A DNA stretch of 64,000 nt from Azospirillum sp. TSO22-1 (GTDB taxonomy: Bacteria; Pseudomonadota; Alphaproteobacteria; Azospirillales; Azospirillaceae): positions 1 to 64,000 of the forward strand of contig NZ_LGQZ01000085.1 in assembly GCF_003116015.1 (NCBI RefSeq), read 5' to 3'. Position numbers and translations under genes: made by a program. Below, piece by piece: positions 26,707 to 35,165 of this stretch. The notes under the pieces were generated by a model. It searched no databases and was not told where the DNA came from. It worked only from the letters and a program-made list of their open reading frames with translations. Each line of letters starts with the position of its first letter. Within the stretch, counting starts at the first letter, position 1.

Positions 26707-27780
26707 ATGAGGCGGATGGAAGGGTTGGCGCTTTGGAACGGGCGGAAACTTGATCAGGCACGGGTGGCTACCCTGCTAGGGGCGGCATGGGGGGAAGGCT
26801 GGCGGCAACGTCTGGAGATCCAGCTTGGCGCTACGCAATCAGACCTCGAAGAATGGCTGACATCCGATAAAATTCCGCCCATTGCAGGCGCTGCGATTGC
26901 TCAAGCGGTCAGCAATGCCGTTTTGGCCATGCTTCCGGCATGGCGAGTGGCCGAAGGCACGGCTGGTTATGAAATCTGGAGTTCAGGTCCGGGCCTTCTT
27001 GAAAAGCTCGCGGATCAGGTCAACTCGCTCCCGATCGCCAACGCCATGGCCGCTGTACCAGCGTTGATCATGGCGGCACGACACGCCCTTGAACTCCTCT
27101 CTAACGATGAAGCGCTGAACGAGGCGACCCCAGCCCGTCATCGGGTTCAAGTTGAATTGGACGTGGCCTTGGCCCTGACTGGAGAGGCGGTGACGACGTC
27201 GAGGCGGCCGGCCACGATTCCGCCCGCGAGCGTTTCAGTGCGCACTTCAGCAGTTCAGATCTCGCCGCTGGATGAGCTGATCCAAGAGATCCGCGCGGCG
27301 AAGGCACCCGACAAGATGGTCCCCGAGATTGACCCGAACGGCCCGCGCGAGAAAGCCGACGTGGTTGTCGTGATGCAGTCGCCATCGCACGCCGAACTCC
27401 AGGCTGGCACCGTCTCCTTCTCATCGGGCGGGCCCGCCGTGCGCATGGTGAAGCGACTGCTGACCGAGGCGGGATTGGATCCAACGCACTGTCTCGTCTG
27501 GAACATCGTTCCGTGGTTTCCGTTCAGTGAAGCCGACATTGATGAAGGTCGCCGCTGGCTGAGGCGGCTGCTGGATGCCCTGGAGCATCCACGAGCGGTG
27601 GTTTTCATGGGGCGCCACGCCAGACGGGCAATGGACGACTTCCACGACCGCCCCAACCTCATACGCATCAAGACCGCGCTGCCTGTGAACAATCCACGGC
27701 TGTACCCTTCCGTCAGGGAGGATCTGGAGCTTGTAGCGCAGACTCTGCGCCAGAAAGACTCAGAGGGCGACACTTACTGA
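26707..27780 (+). CDS. UDG-superfamily protein with HTH-like N-terminus
   Basis: 357 residues from the ATG at 26707 (weak GGTGAG upstream; the frame is open to a GTG at 26587). Near residues 40-75, LGATQSDLEEWLTSDKIPP looks like a Cro/XRE-type helix-turn-helix. The last 150 residues match the uracil-DNA-glycosylase superfamily: VVVMQSPSHAELQAG, then GGPAVRMVKRLLTEAGLDP, LVWNIVPWFP and RAVVFMGRHARRAM. The usual C-terminal HPS motif is replaced by ALPVNNP, and the APG of motif 1 by SPS, so classical uracil excision may be lost. It lies back to back with the primase-like gene. Base repair, a defence glycosylase or a regulator are all possible. Confidence 0.65.
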   Translation: MRRMEGLALWNGRKLDQARVATLLGAAWGEGWRQRLEIQLGATQSDLEEWLTSDKIPPIAGAAIAQAVSNAVLAMLPAWRVAEGTAGYEIWSSGPGLLEKLADQVNSLPIANAMAAVPALIMAARHALELLSNDEALNEATPARHRVQVELDVALALTGEAVTTSRRPATIPPASVSVRTSAVQISPLDELIQEIRAAKAPDKMVPEIDPNGPREKADVVVVMQSPSHAELQAGTVSFSSGGPAVRMVKRLLTEAGLDPTHCLVWNIVPWFPFSEADIDEGRRWLRRLLDALEHPRAVVFMGRHARRAMDDFHDRPNLIRIKTALPVNNPRLYPSVREDLELVAQTLRQKDSEGDTY

Positions 27781-28118
27781 GCCCCATCTTCTGTCGCAGC
27801 CGGACGACGCACGAACAGTCGGCGCTTCTTGTCGAACACAGCTGAAGTCGGGGCGGCCATCGGCTGCTGCCGTGCTTGCACCGTATTCTGAAACAATTTG
27901 GCTGCGATGAACGCCTCTACATCAACCCGGCGGTAGCGTACCATCCGCGTGCCGAGCTTGACAAACACCGGCCCGGTGCCCTGCCTCCGCCAAGCCTCCA
28001 GGGTAGCCGGCGCAACCCCCAGCAAGATCGCCGCCGATTCGGGCGTCAGTAGGCCCTCCATCGTCCCGCCGCTCGTCGTGCTCGCCGCCGTCACGGCAGC
28101 ATCCGTCATGTCGGTCAT
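27774..28118 (-). CDS. AlpA/MerR-type helix-turn-helix protein (putative excisionase)
   Basis: 114 residues; ATG preceded by AGGAG at 7 nt. The segment LLTPESAAILLGVAPATLEA, followed by WRRQGTGPVFVKLG and RMVRYRRVDVEAFI, is the HTH_17 fold of AlpA-like regulators and excisionases. It is 47 nt upstream of nothing and downstream of the integrase on the same strand, and overlaps the 3' end of the UDG-like gene by 7 nt on the opposite strand. Such proteins steer integrase directionality or activate element genes. Confidence 0.85.
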   Translation of the reverse strand: MTDMTDAAVTAASTTSGGTMEGLLTPESAAILLGVAPATLEAWRRQGTGPVFVKLGTRMVRYRRVDVEAFIAAKLFQNTVQARQQPMAAPTSAVFDKKRRLFVRRPAATEDGAQ

Positions 28119-28165
28119 CGACGTTCTCCTCTGTATTGGAAAAAGAAAGGGGAGAGGCGCCGGGC

Positions 28166-29338
28166 TCAGGGCCCGGCCGCCTCGATAAGTTGCCCGACAA
28201 CGAGCCGCCCCGCAGCCTCCGACGCCCTCGCCAGCGTGTTGCCAGCCAAGTGCGCGTACCGCTGCGTCATCACCGGGGTGGAGTGGTTCAGGAGTTGCTG
28301 CACGACGAACAGGCTCTCGCCCGCGTTCACCAGCAGGCTGGCGTAGGTGTGCCGCAGGTCGTGCACACGGACGCCGCTCAGGCCCGCCCTCTGGCAGGCC
28401 CGCGCCCAGGTGTGCCGCACGGAACGGCGATGGGTGCCGGGCTTGTCACCGGGGAAGAGGTGCGGGTTGCCCTCCTCGCGCGGCAAGCTCTCCAACAGCG
28501 CCAACGCCGGGCCGCTCAGCGGCTTGAACTGCACGCGCCCGGACTTCGGGCGCGGCAGCCGCCACAGCCGTCCGCCCAGGTCCACCTCATCCCAGCGCGC
28601 CCGCGCCGCCTCGCCAAAGCGCGCGCCTGTCAGCAGGAGCAGCATCAGCAGTGCGGCGCCGATGCGGTCCCTCTCCTCGCCCAGCATGCGGACCAGCGCC
28701 TGGATCTGCTCCGGGGTGAGGTACGTGTGCCTCTGGTTGTTCTCCTTGAGCAGCTTGACGCCGAGCGTCGGCGAACGCTCGACTTCGCCCCACAGCACAG
28801 CCTTGGAGAACATGGTCTTCATCAGCGCCAAGTGACGGTTGGCCGTGGCCGGGGTGAGCCCCTCGGCCACGACGCCGTCGTGGATGCGCGTGATGTCGGA
28901 CGCCGTCACGTCCGCCAGCAGCTTGCGCCCGATCGCCGGCAGGATGCGCTTGTTCAGCAGCTTCTCGTCCTCGCGCCAGGAGCGCTTGCGCGCCCGCTGG
29001 TGCTCCATGAAGCGCACGGAGAACTCAGCGACCGTGAGCGCCTGACGGGCAGTGTCGCGCTCGGCGGCCGGGTCCTCACCGGCGGCGACCCGACCGCGCA
29101 GTTCCAGGGCCTTCTTACGGGCCTGATCGAGGGTCACATCCTGACCGTGCCGGCCGATCTTGACCATCCGGGTCTGCCCGGCGCGGTTCTTGAACTTGCA
29201 GTAGAAGGTGATGAGGCCCGTGCTGCGAACCTCGGCGACGAAGCCGGGCAAACGGGCGTCGTGGAGGACGAGCTTGGCCTTGCCGTCCGGCAGCGGCGGC
29301 GGCTCGGCCAGGATCTTGTTGGTGATCTGAAGTCTCAA
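28166..29338 (-). CDS. int: Tyrosine integrase of the element
   Basis: 390 residues from a TTG codon preceded by GGAGG at 5 nt; the conserved N-terminus begins there. It has a DUF4102-like arm-binding N-terminus (LPDGKAKLVLHDARLPGF), a SAM-like core-binding domain and a catalytic domain with all residues present: R240 (LLTGARFGE), H326 and R329 (HDLRHTYAS), H352 (LLNHSTPV) and Y361 (TQRYAHL). It should catalyse recombination at the tRNA-Leu site that bounds this element. Unusually it sits about 6 kb from the tRNA rather than adjacent to it. Confidence 0.95.
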   Translation of the reverse strand: MRLQITNKILAEPPPLPDGKAKLVLHDARLPGFVAEVRSTGLITFYCKFKNRAGQTRMVKIGRHGQDVTLDQARKKALELRGRVAAGEDPAAERDTARQALTVAEFSVRFMEHQRARKRSWREDEKLLNKRILPAIGRKLLADVTASDITRIHDGVVAEGLTPATANRHLALMKTMFSKAVLWGEVERSPTLGVKLLKENNQRHTYLTPEQIQALVRMLGEERDRIGAALLMLLLLTGARFGEAARARWDEVDLGGRLWRLPRPKSGRVQFKPLSGPALALLESLPREEGNPHLFPGDKPGTHRRSVRHTWARACQRAGLSGVRVHDLRHTYASLLVNAGESLFVVQQLLNHSTPVMTQRYAHLAGNTLARASEAAGRLVVGQLIEAAGP

Positions 29339-29435
29339 GCGGACCTCCGCGGGTGTGGATATGGGGCCGCGGAGTGCGCCGCAGCCCCGATGGGTTGTTC
29401 GGGCCGCAGCGGGCTTTGAACGGCGAAAGCGGACG

Positions 29436-29612
29436 TCAGCCGCCCTTGTTGACCACCACGTGGACGTGCACCTCCACGGGCGGGCTCCGCTGGGCGTCGG
29501 CGATCGCGACGGGCATCGGCGGGACGGAATGGGACGGTGCGCGACGCCCATCGACGACGGCGCGGACCAACTCGACGGCGATGGGCGCGAGCAGCGGGTT
29601 GAGGTTCAGCAT
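29436..29612 (-). CDS. Small element protein (58 aa), intact copy of a duplicated gene
   Basis: 58 residues (MLNLNPLLAPIAVELVRAVV at the start, VEVHVHVVVNKGG at the end). I do not recognise a family; the C-terminal strand VEVHVHVVV is striking. The start overlaps the stop of a 17-codon upstream ORF in the arrangement ATGCTGA. A diverged copy of the last 48 codons lies inverted at 34954-35100, with mostly synonymous or conservative changes, which argues that this frame is really translated. Confidence 0.6.
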   Translation of the reverse strand: MLNLNPLLAPIAVELVRAVVDGRRAPSHSVPPMPVAIADAQRSPPVEVHVHVVVNKGG

Positions 29613-29659
29613 GCGCGGCCCTCGCGCACCAGGGGCAGGGCACGGGACTTCAACTTCAT
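29606..29659 (-). CDS. 17-residue upstream ORF coupled to the small element protein
   Basis: Encodes MKLKSRALPLVREGRAC, preceded by CAGGAGACGTC with ideal spacing. Its TGA overlaps the ATG of the 58-residue gene by reading frame (ATGCTGA), so ribosomes leaving it could re-initiate there. It may be only a translational leader. It lies 39 nt after the stop of the 208-residue gene on the same strand. Confidence 0.45.
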   Translation of the reverse strand: MKLKSRALPLVREGRAC

Positions 29660-29698
29660 GACGTCTCCTGTTCGGTTGATGACGGTGAAGGGTGGTGG

Positions 29699-30325
29699 TC
29701 AGCACCGTTGAGGCGCATCAGCGCGTTCGGCTTCGGCGCGTGCCGCCTCGCAGCGGATTGCTTCGGCGAGATGGACGCGTAGGTGCACGAGGTGCCGGTC
29801 CTCCGGCAGCCTCGCCGTCGCGTCGGCGCACGCCTGCTCGCAGATGAGCAGGGCCTGCTCCACGGTGATGCCTTCAGAGCGGCCGGCAGGGTCGCGGCAG
29901 AGATCGAAGGCGTTATCGCCTGCCCACGCCCCGGCGAGCCGGTAAGGCCATTCCGGTGTCGGTTCGGCCTCTTCCAGGCCGAATCGGTCGTGACGCGGCA
30001 TGGCGGCGCGGCGGGCAAGTTCCTCCTCGATGCAGCGGCGCACCGACCCCTCCATGCGGTCGGCGAGCGAGCGTGGGCGCCGCACCGCTTCCTCGGCGGC
30101 ACGCCGGGCAACCACGTCGAGGAGATCGAGGAGGGTGAACCCCTCGGGCCCGGTGGCCTCGTCGAAGCGGACCAAGAAGGCGGCGCCGTCGCCGTAGATG
30201 TCGGCCATCACCGATGACCAGGGCAAGAGAGAGCCGGCCGGCAGGTCGGTGTCGGTGAACAGCAGGAAGCGCCCGTCGCTGGCGCGGCGCTCCGCGACAA
30301 TGGCGGCATCGTCGATGTCGATCAT
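29699..30325 (-). CDS. Hypothetical element protein (208 aa)
   Basis: 208 residues, acidic and largely helical, with GGAGGT 8 nt before the ATG. The N-terminal half (ERRASDGRFLLFTDTDLPAG, VMADIYGDGAAFLVRFD) looks like a small beta-rich domain; the rest is Glu/Arg/Ala-rich helices. No family recognised. It heads a short leftward group with the two small ORFs before the integrase. Its leader carries a palindromic element shared with the gene at 35166-35978. Confidence 0.6.
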   Translation of the reverse strand: MIDIDDAAIVAERRASDGRFLLFTDTDLPAGSLLPWSSVMADIYGDGAAFLVRFDEATGPEGFTLLDLLDVVARRAAEEAVRRPRSLADRMEGSVRRCIEEELARRAAMPRHDRFGLEEAEPTPEWPYRLAGAWAGDNAFDLCRDPAGRSEGITVEQALLICEQACADATARLPEDRHLVHLRVHLAEAIRCEAARAEAERADAPQRC

Positions 30326-30341
30326 GTCTCGTGACCTCCAT

Positions 30342-30406
30342 AAAGGCGAAGGGCCGTCCTGCAGCAGCAGGACGGCCCTGGATCACGCACATGAGATCTT
30401 CGCGAA
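30342..30406 (-). promoter_or_regulatory. Shared palindromic leader element, copy 1
   Basis: A 12-bp perfect hairpin (GGGCCGTCCTGC at 30351-30362 with its complement at 30367-30378, loop AGCA) and a conserved flank reading TCATGTGCGTGA on the minus strand. Exactly 25 nt separate the stem from the start codon of the 208-residue gene. Copy 2 lies at 35990-36057 with identical spacing to its own gene. It could be an RNA hairpin or an operator. Confidence 0.6.
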
Positions 30407-30780
30407 GGTGCTCCAGCTTACGGTCAATGCCTTTCACTCCTCTTCCGTTTGCGGTCTTGGACAGGGCAATGCATCCTCAATCCCTAGTTCGGTTCATTCC
30501 TGCGCCCCGCAAATTGCGCATTGCCTACGCGGCCTAACACGGCTGCGCGTATCAAACCGCTGCAATACATTTAAACATCAGCCTGATCTTGATGGGCCCG
30601 CCGCGTCGGTTAGGCGAAAGCGCCAATCACTCTACCAAATTGCTAGCCAAAGCCTTTACCGATCAGGTGCCCAGTGAGGGTTGTCGCCACATCATAATCC
30701 CTGGTTGCCACGGCTTCATCCAGGCTATACCATCCCATCCGCCCCTAGCCCAATCCACTCCAATTTGGCTCACAGTATCA
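30407..30780. promoter_or_regulatory. Divergent promoter region between the 208-aa gene and the NACHT gene
   Basis: About 375 nt that turn distinctly A+T-richer toward the NACHT gene. Divergent promoters are expected here, but I cannot place boxes with confidence. The frame upstream of the chosen NACHT start stays open but encodes an improbable peptide. Confidence 0.4.
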
Positions 30781-33700
30781 ATGACATACGACTTTTCGCG
30801 CTTTTCCCCACAGTCATTCGAGCGGTTTGCACAGTCCCTTGCTGCCGCCGAATTTGGTGGTCGCCTACAGATCTTCGGCGCGGGTCGCGACGGCGCCCGC
30901 GAAGCAACTTACGAAGGGCGCGTCCTAGTGGAGGATGGACGCGAGTGGAACGGATATGTGGTTGTCCAAGCTAAATATTTAGCAGACTCGACGACGCCAG
31001 CAGCGGACGCAACTTGGCTCATTTCACAAATTGACGATGAAATGGCGAAGTACGAAGATGCTAAGCGTGCGCTACGTCGTCCAGAATATTACCTACTGGT
31101 TACAAACGCCAAGTTAAGTGCATCCGCTGCTGACGCAACAGGTAAAGGGGCTGGCGGGATCGATAAGGTTGAAGCTCAACTTAAAACCTGGTCCGCCAAA
31201 CTTGGCATAAAGGGCGCGCATGTTTGGCACGCTGATTCATTGAGGATATTTCTTAACAACCACTCGGAATTGCGGACATATTTTAGCTTCTGGGTTCAGC
31301 CCGGAGACGTGCTTTCTGCACACCTGAAGCTCTTAGCTCAGCCCACGTTCGACGAAGTAATGCCGCGCGCAATTCGCAAGCAACTGCGCCGTGGGCGCGA
31401 TATTAAGACCAAAGATGCAGGCCAAGCTACTGGGAAATCTCTGCACATCGAGGACGTATTTGTAGATCTTCCATTAACAGATGATGTTTGGTTTTCCAAT
31501 ATTGATTTTGAGAACTTGGACATTACCTTTCACGAGGTGAGCACCGCCGATATAGTCGTTGAGGTTTCCTATAATGACCTAGAGGACTTCAGCGATGATG
31601 AATACGTTGACGATTCTGATTTCGAGCAAACGCAGACCAGCAATGTAACTGCACTTGTTTTTGAACATTGCGCGGACAGACTTGACCCATGGCAAACCGC
31701 AGATGGCAGCGATGATACACTATTTAAGGGCCGCATAGTGCTCCTGGGCGGACCGGGCCAAGGAAAATCAACTATCGGCCAATTCATCGCGCAACTCTGC
31801 CGTGCTCGACTCCTTGAGCAAATTGATGGTCCTGCTAACACATCTGAAATTCGGCAGATCGTTTCCAAGGTAATCAAGCGCGCAAGTGAGGAAGGAGTTT
31901 CAATTGGAGGTCCGGCGCGTTTCCCTTTCCAGGTTGAACTCCCTAGCTTTGCTGACAAACTCAGTGATTCAGTATCGGCTGGAAAAGAGTTGAGCATAAT
32001 TGAACATTTATCTTCACAGATGAGCGACGCCGGGGAGGCGCCTGTTTCAGTATCGTTGTTGCGCCAATGGTTGGCTGCAACACCAACAATTATAATTCTT
32101 GACGGGTTAGACGAAGTCCCACAGAGCGGAAATCGCACAGCTGTTATAACAGCAATAAATGACCTTGTAGATACAATCCAAGATATACGCGCAGACGCTC
32201 TTCTGCTCGTCACCAGCCGGCCACAAGGCTATGATCACGAACTCAGTCCAAGGTTCTGGTCCCATTGGAAAATGAAGGAGCTGGATACTACAAGCGCAAT
32301 GCGATTTGCAGAACGGTTAGCTCACGTACTAATATCAGACGATATCAGGCAGATGGAGGTGCTAGACAGCTTACGCTCAGCTGCAGCCGATCCGACAACC
32401 TCTCCTTTAATGATTAGCCCACTTCAAGTTGGATTGCTGTTTGCGCTCGTGGAAACGCGGAACAATATTCCGAAGGACAAATGGACGCTTTTCGAGAGGC
32501 ATTACGAGATCCTTCGTGATCGTGAAATCGCAAAGGGCGGATCGAACGGAAGGCTCATTGGTACATATAAGGCCGATATCGACCGCATCCATTTTGACGC
32601 AGGATACTTACTCCATGTGCGCGCCGAAGAGCCTGCTAATGCAAATGCTTTCCTGACACCCGAGGAATTTGCAGAACTCGTCAGAAGCCAGCTTGGTCGC
32701 AGTGGTCATGAGGACGTTACGGGTGCACTCGAGCGCGAAATTGTTTGGTTGGCAACCACGCGCCTCGTATTTTTGAGGTGCCATGTAGAAAAGCAGATTG
32801 GCTTTGACGTGCGCTCTCTGCAAGAATTCATGGCAGCAGCCCGGATAATGTCAAGCCCAGAGGAGCGCATCCGGGCTAGGCTCAAAGAAGTTGCCGGCAG
32901 AACGCACTGGCTTCATGTTTTCAAAATAGCATGCAGCAAGATATATTCTTCAGCTAGCTTGCTTGATTTCCACGGGGAGATATTGGGGATCCTCGACGCC
33001 CTCGATGCGGGTGACCGTGATGCTGATGATGCGCTGGTGCACAGCGGCGCAATGTTGGCAATGCAGATTCTTGCTGAGGGCATAGCTAGTTCGGCCCCCG
33101 CTCAGCGCCGGCTACTGGCGGCCAGAGCGATGCGCTTGCTTGACGTTAACCTCCCAAGTACAGCTCAGCAACTCGCTGATGTTATTGACGCTGGGGTAAC
33201 TGGAGCCGTAGAGCCCCAACTGCTGTTGGCACTGAGTGGCGGAGGGCATCCCGCAGTAGTGGCGATGAAAGTACTTCTTCACCTTAGTCACTCATCAGAC
33301 ACATTGGTGCGCAAATGGGCAATCTCTATCCTTGACCGTGCTTTGACATTTAGCAATAGCGAATTTCTAACCGCAATTGATGATCCACGACTGCTACCGA
33401 CCGCCCCGACACTTTCGCGTCACTTTATTGAGGCACAATGGCGCGCGGCGCCGGATGCACTGTGGCGGTGGAGTTCATTGCTTCGCCTTCGAAGCAAAGG
33501 AGACTCGCATTCCATTCTTCGTGACGACGAGAATGGCTATGCGATCTGCATCGTATCTACCTCTGATGGACGGCCTACCGATCTCACTCTGCGCTTTCGG
33601 TCGCTAAATGCAATGCTACACTTTGATCAACCGCCCGTTGGCGCACACCCTGCTTGGCCTTTCCTCAGAGCTGCAAGAGAATTCACAAACAATCCGAGCC

Positions 33701-34785
33701 AGGAGACTTTGGCCAATGCAATAGCTATTGCCGCAGATCCGGCAGTAAATGACGCCGTGCGGAACGTACCTCTGCCTTGGCCTATAGCAAATCTTATTCG
33801 TGGCGCGCTTCCGGAGGATATAATACGCCGCGCCGTGGAGGTGAGAGTCGGAAAGCATGGGGACGTAGAAGCTTGGCAAGCAGCTGAACGGCGGTGGGTC
33901 ACACAAGGCATAACTGCGGATGAACTAAACAATCTGAACAAGGATGGAATTGCCGCTGACATCGCCGTCTTTGGAGCGCCACCAACTGGCTCAATAAGAA
34001 AGGGGAGAAGCGGCGAAGCGGCGCTACCGGCCCTCCTTGAGCTGCGGCACTTATCTGATGGAAGCACTTCGCTCGATAGGTTCATCCTTGCCTGTATGGT
34101 TTGGGGAACTACCGCAGCAAAGCACCGTGATGAGGTGATTTTGTTTCTAGAATCCGCAGTCGCATCGAAACGAATTCCATCAAGTGAAATTCTCTCTCGA
34201 ATTCTATCTCTTCCACCAAATTTTCTGGACGACACGCGCATATCACATCTAATTCGGTCGCTTGCTTCCAACGCCGATCATACCGTTACAGCTCGCGCCG
34301 CTTCTTCGAGGGCGCTGATAACTATTTTCAACCTAGATCCATCCGCTAGATCTCTTTTACCGCTTCTGGCCTTGTCGGTAGGAAAGGCCTTTGGCCCTAA
34401 CACACAGCAACTTTCAAGGTTGGATGAAAGCGCGTTCAATACAACTCCATCAGATACTCCTTCTATCCGAGCGGCAACAATTGCTCTGGCAATGTGGACT
34501 GGCCAGTGGGACACTTCTCGCATCGACGACGCTGTTGAAGCTTTTACCCACTCGGAGGCCCGCTTTTCTGCCGTGTCCTTCGTAGAAGCTCTAGCCCAAA
34601 AAGGAGAGCGCGAATTCACGAGCCGGCTTGGCGCAGCCATCGGCCGAAAGTTGCTTTCCGCGCAAGGCGCAAGGTCTCCAGATGTATATCGGCTCATTCG
34701 GAAAAACGTTGAAGTGCAGCGTTCCGGATTGAGCAAAGCCGAGGTGGCAGACCATCTGAAACTCCCACGGAGGATAGGCACATAG
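30781..34785 (+). CDS. Mrr-like nuclease-NACHT STAND ATPase (probable anti-phage NLR-type protein)
   Basis: 1334 residues from the ATG at 30781 (no clear Shine-Dalgarno; the frame is open 64 codons upstream). The N-terminus is an Mrr-type PD-(D/E)xK nuclease: helix SFERFAQSLAAAEFGG with E14, GAGRDG with D37, and VVVQAKY with Q63 and K65. A NACHT P-loop domain follows: Walker A LLGGPGQGKST at 321-331, Walker B IIILDGLDEVP with D441, D444 and E445, and the TSRPQGY sensor near 480. About 850 residues of HEAT/TPR-like helices complete it. Bacterial Avs and bNACHT defence proteins have this effector-NTPase-sensor plan; a defence role is inferred. Codon use is A+T-richer than the flanks, indicating transfer. 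Confidence 0.85.
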   Translation: MTYDFSRFSPQSFERFAQSLAAAEFGGRLQIFGAGRDGAREATYEGRVLVEDGREWNGYVVVQAKYLADSTTPAADATWLISQIDDEMAKYEDAKRALRRPEYYLLVTNAKLSASAADATGKGAGGIDKVEAQLKTWSAKLGIKGAHVWHADSLRIFLNNHSELRTYFSFWVQPGDVLSAHLKLLAQPTFDEVMPRAIRKQLRRGRDIKTKDAGQATGKSLHIEDVFVDLPLTDDVWFSNIDFENLDITFHEVSTADIVVEVSYNDLEDFSDDEYVDDSDFEQTQTSNVTALVFEHCADRLDPWQTADGSDDTLFKGRIVLLGGPGQGKSTIGQFIAQLCRARLLEQIDGPANTSEIRQIVSKVIKRASEEGVSIGGPARFPFQVELPSFADKLSDSVSAGKELSIIEHLSSQMSDAGEAPVSVSLLRQWLAATPTIIILDGLDEVPQSGNRTAVITAINDLVDTIQDIRADALLLVTSRPQGYDHELSPRFWSHWKMKELDTTSAMRFAERLAHVLISDDIRQMEVLDSLRSAAADPTTSPLMISPLQVGLLFALVETRNNIPKDKWTLFERHYEILRDREIAKGGSNGRLIGTYKADIDRIHFDAGYLLHVRAEEPANANAFLTPEEFAELVRSQLGRSGHEDVTGALEREIVWLATTRLVFLRCHVEKQIGFDVRSLQEFMAAARIMSSPEERIRARLKEVAGRTHWLHVFKIACSKIYSSASLLDFHGEILGILDALDAGDRDADDALVHSGAMLAMQILAEGIASSAPAQRRLLAARAMRLLDVNLPSTAQQLADVIDAGVTGAVEPQLLLALSGGGHPAVVAMKVLLHLSHSSDTLVRKWAISILDRALTFSNSEFLTAIDDPRLLPTAPTLSRHFIEAQWRAAPDALWRWSSLLRLRSKGDSHSILRDDENGYAICIVSTSDGRPTDLTLRFRSLNAMLHFDQPPVGAHPAWPFLRAAREFTNNPSQETLANAIAIAADPAVNDAVRNVPLPWPIANLIRGALPEDIIRRAVEVRVGKHGDVEAWQAAERRWVTQGITADELNNLNKDGIAADIAVFGAPPTGSIRKGRSGEAALPALLELRHLSDGSTSLDRFILACMVWGTTAAKHRDEVILFLESAVASKRIPSSEILSRILSLPPNFLDDTRISHLIRSLASNADHTVTARAASSRALITIFNLDPSARSLLPLLALSVGKAFGPNTQQLSRLDESAFNTTPSDTPSIRAATIALAMWTGQWDTSRIDDAVEAFTHSEARFSAVSFVEALAQKGEREFTSRLGAAIGRKLLSAQGARSPDVYRLIRKNVEVQRSGLSKAEVADHLKLPRRIGT

Positions 34786-34953
34786 GCGAGCCTCTGGTGT
34801 GATAATTCAGAACGGATGCTACAACTGATGGCAGAGTGAGAGGTTCGGCAACCGAGGTACAGCCGATCCTCTCGTTGAATCTGTGCAACCTCCCCGCCCA
34901 GTCCTCCCCGCCTCCAGATGGGACCGACTGGCACGTGCCGGTCACATCGGGGT

Positions 34954-35110
34954 ATCGCCGTCGAGCTGGTCCGCGCCGTCGTCGATGGGCGTCGCGCACC
35001 GTCCCATCCTGTCCTGCCAGTGCCCGTCGCGATCGTCAACGCCCAGCGGAGCCCGCCCGTGGAGGTGCACGTCCACGTGGTGGTCAACAGGGGCGGCTGA
35101 CGCCCGCTTT
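34954..35110 (+). pseudogene. Inverted, 5'-truncated duplicate of the 58-aa gene
   Basis: Encodes IAVELVRAVVDGRRAPSHPV and ends VEVHVHVVVNRGG before the same TGA context as the gene at 29436-29612. The similarity runs from the ATCGCCGTCGAG block to about 10 nt past the stop. The first ten codons of the original are missing and the upstream sequence is unrelated. The copies are in opposite orientation and flank the integrase-side/NACHT segment. An upstream in-frame ATG at 34918 could still allow translation. Confidence 0.65.
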
Positions 35111-35165
35111 CACGGTGCCCGCTTCACACAGGTGCTCGAATCCCCCCAACTATTGACCGCTAACG

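Noticed and set aside
35124-35160. T-arm-like sequence GGTGCTCGAATCCCCCC
   Set aside because: Stem pairing is poor and no acceptor strand or CCA follows.
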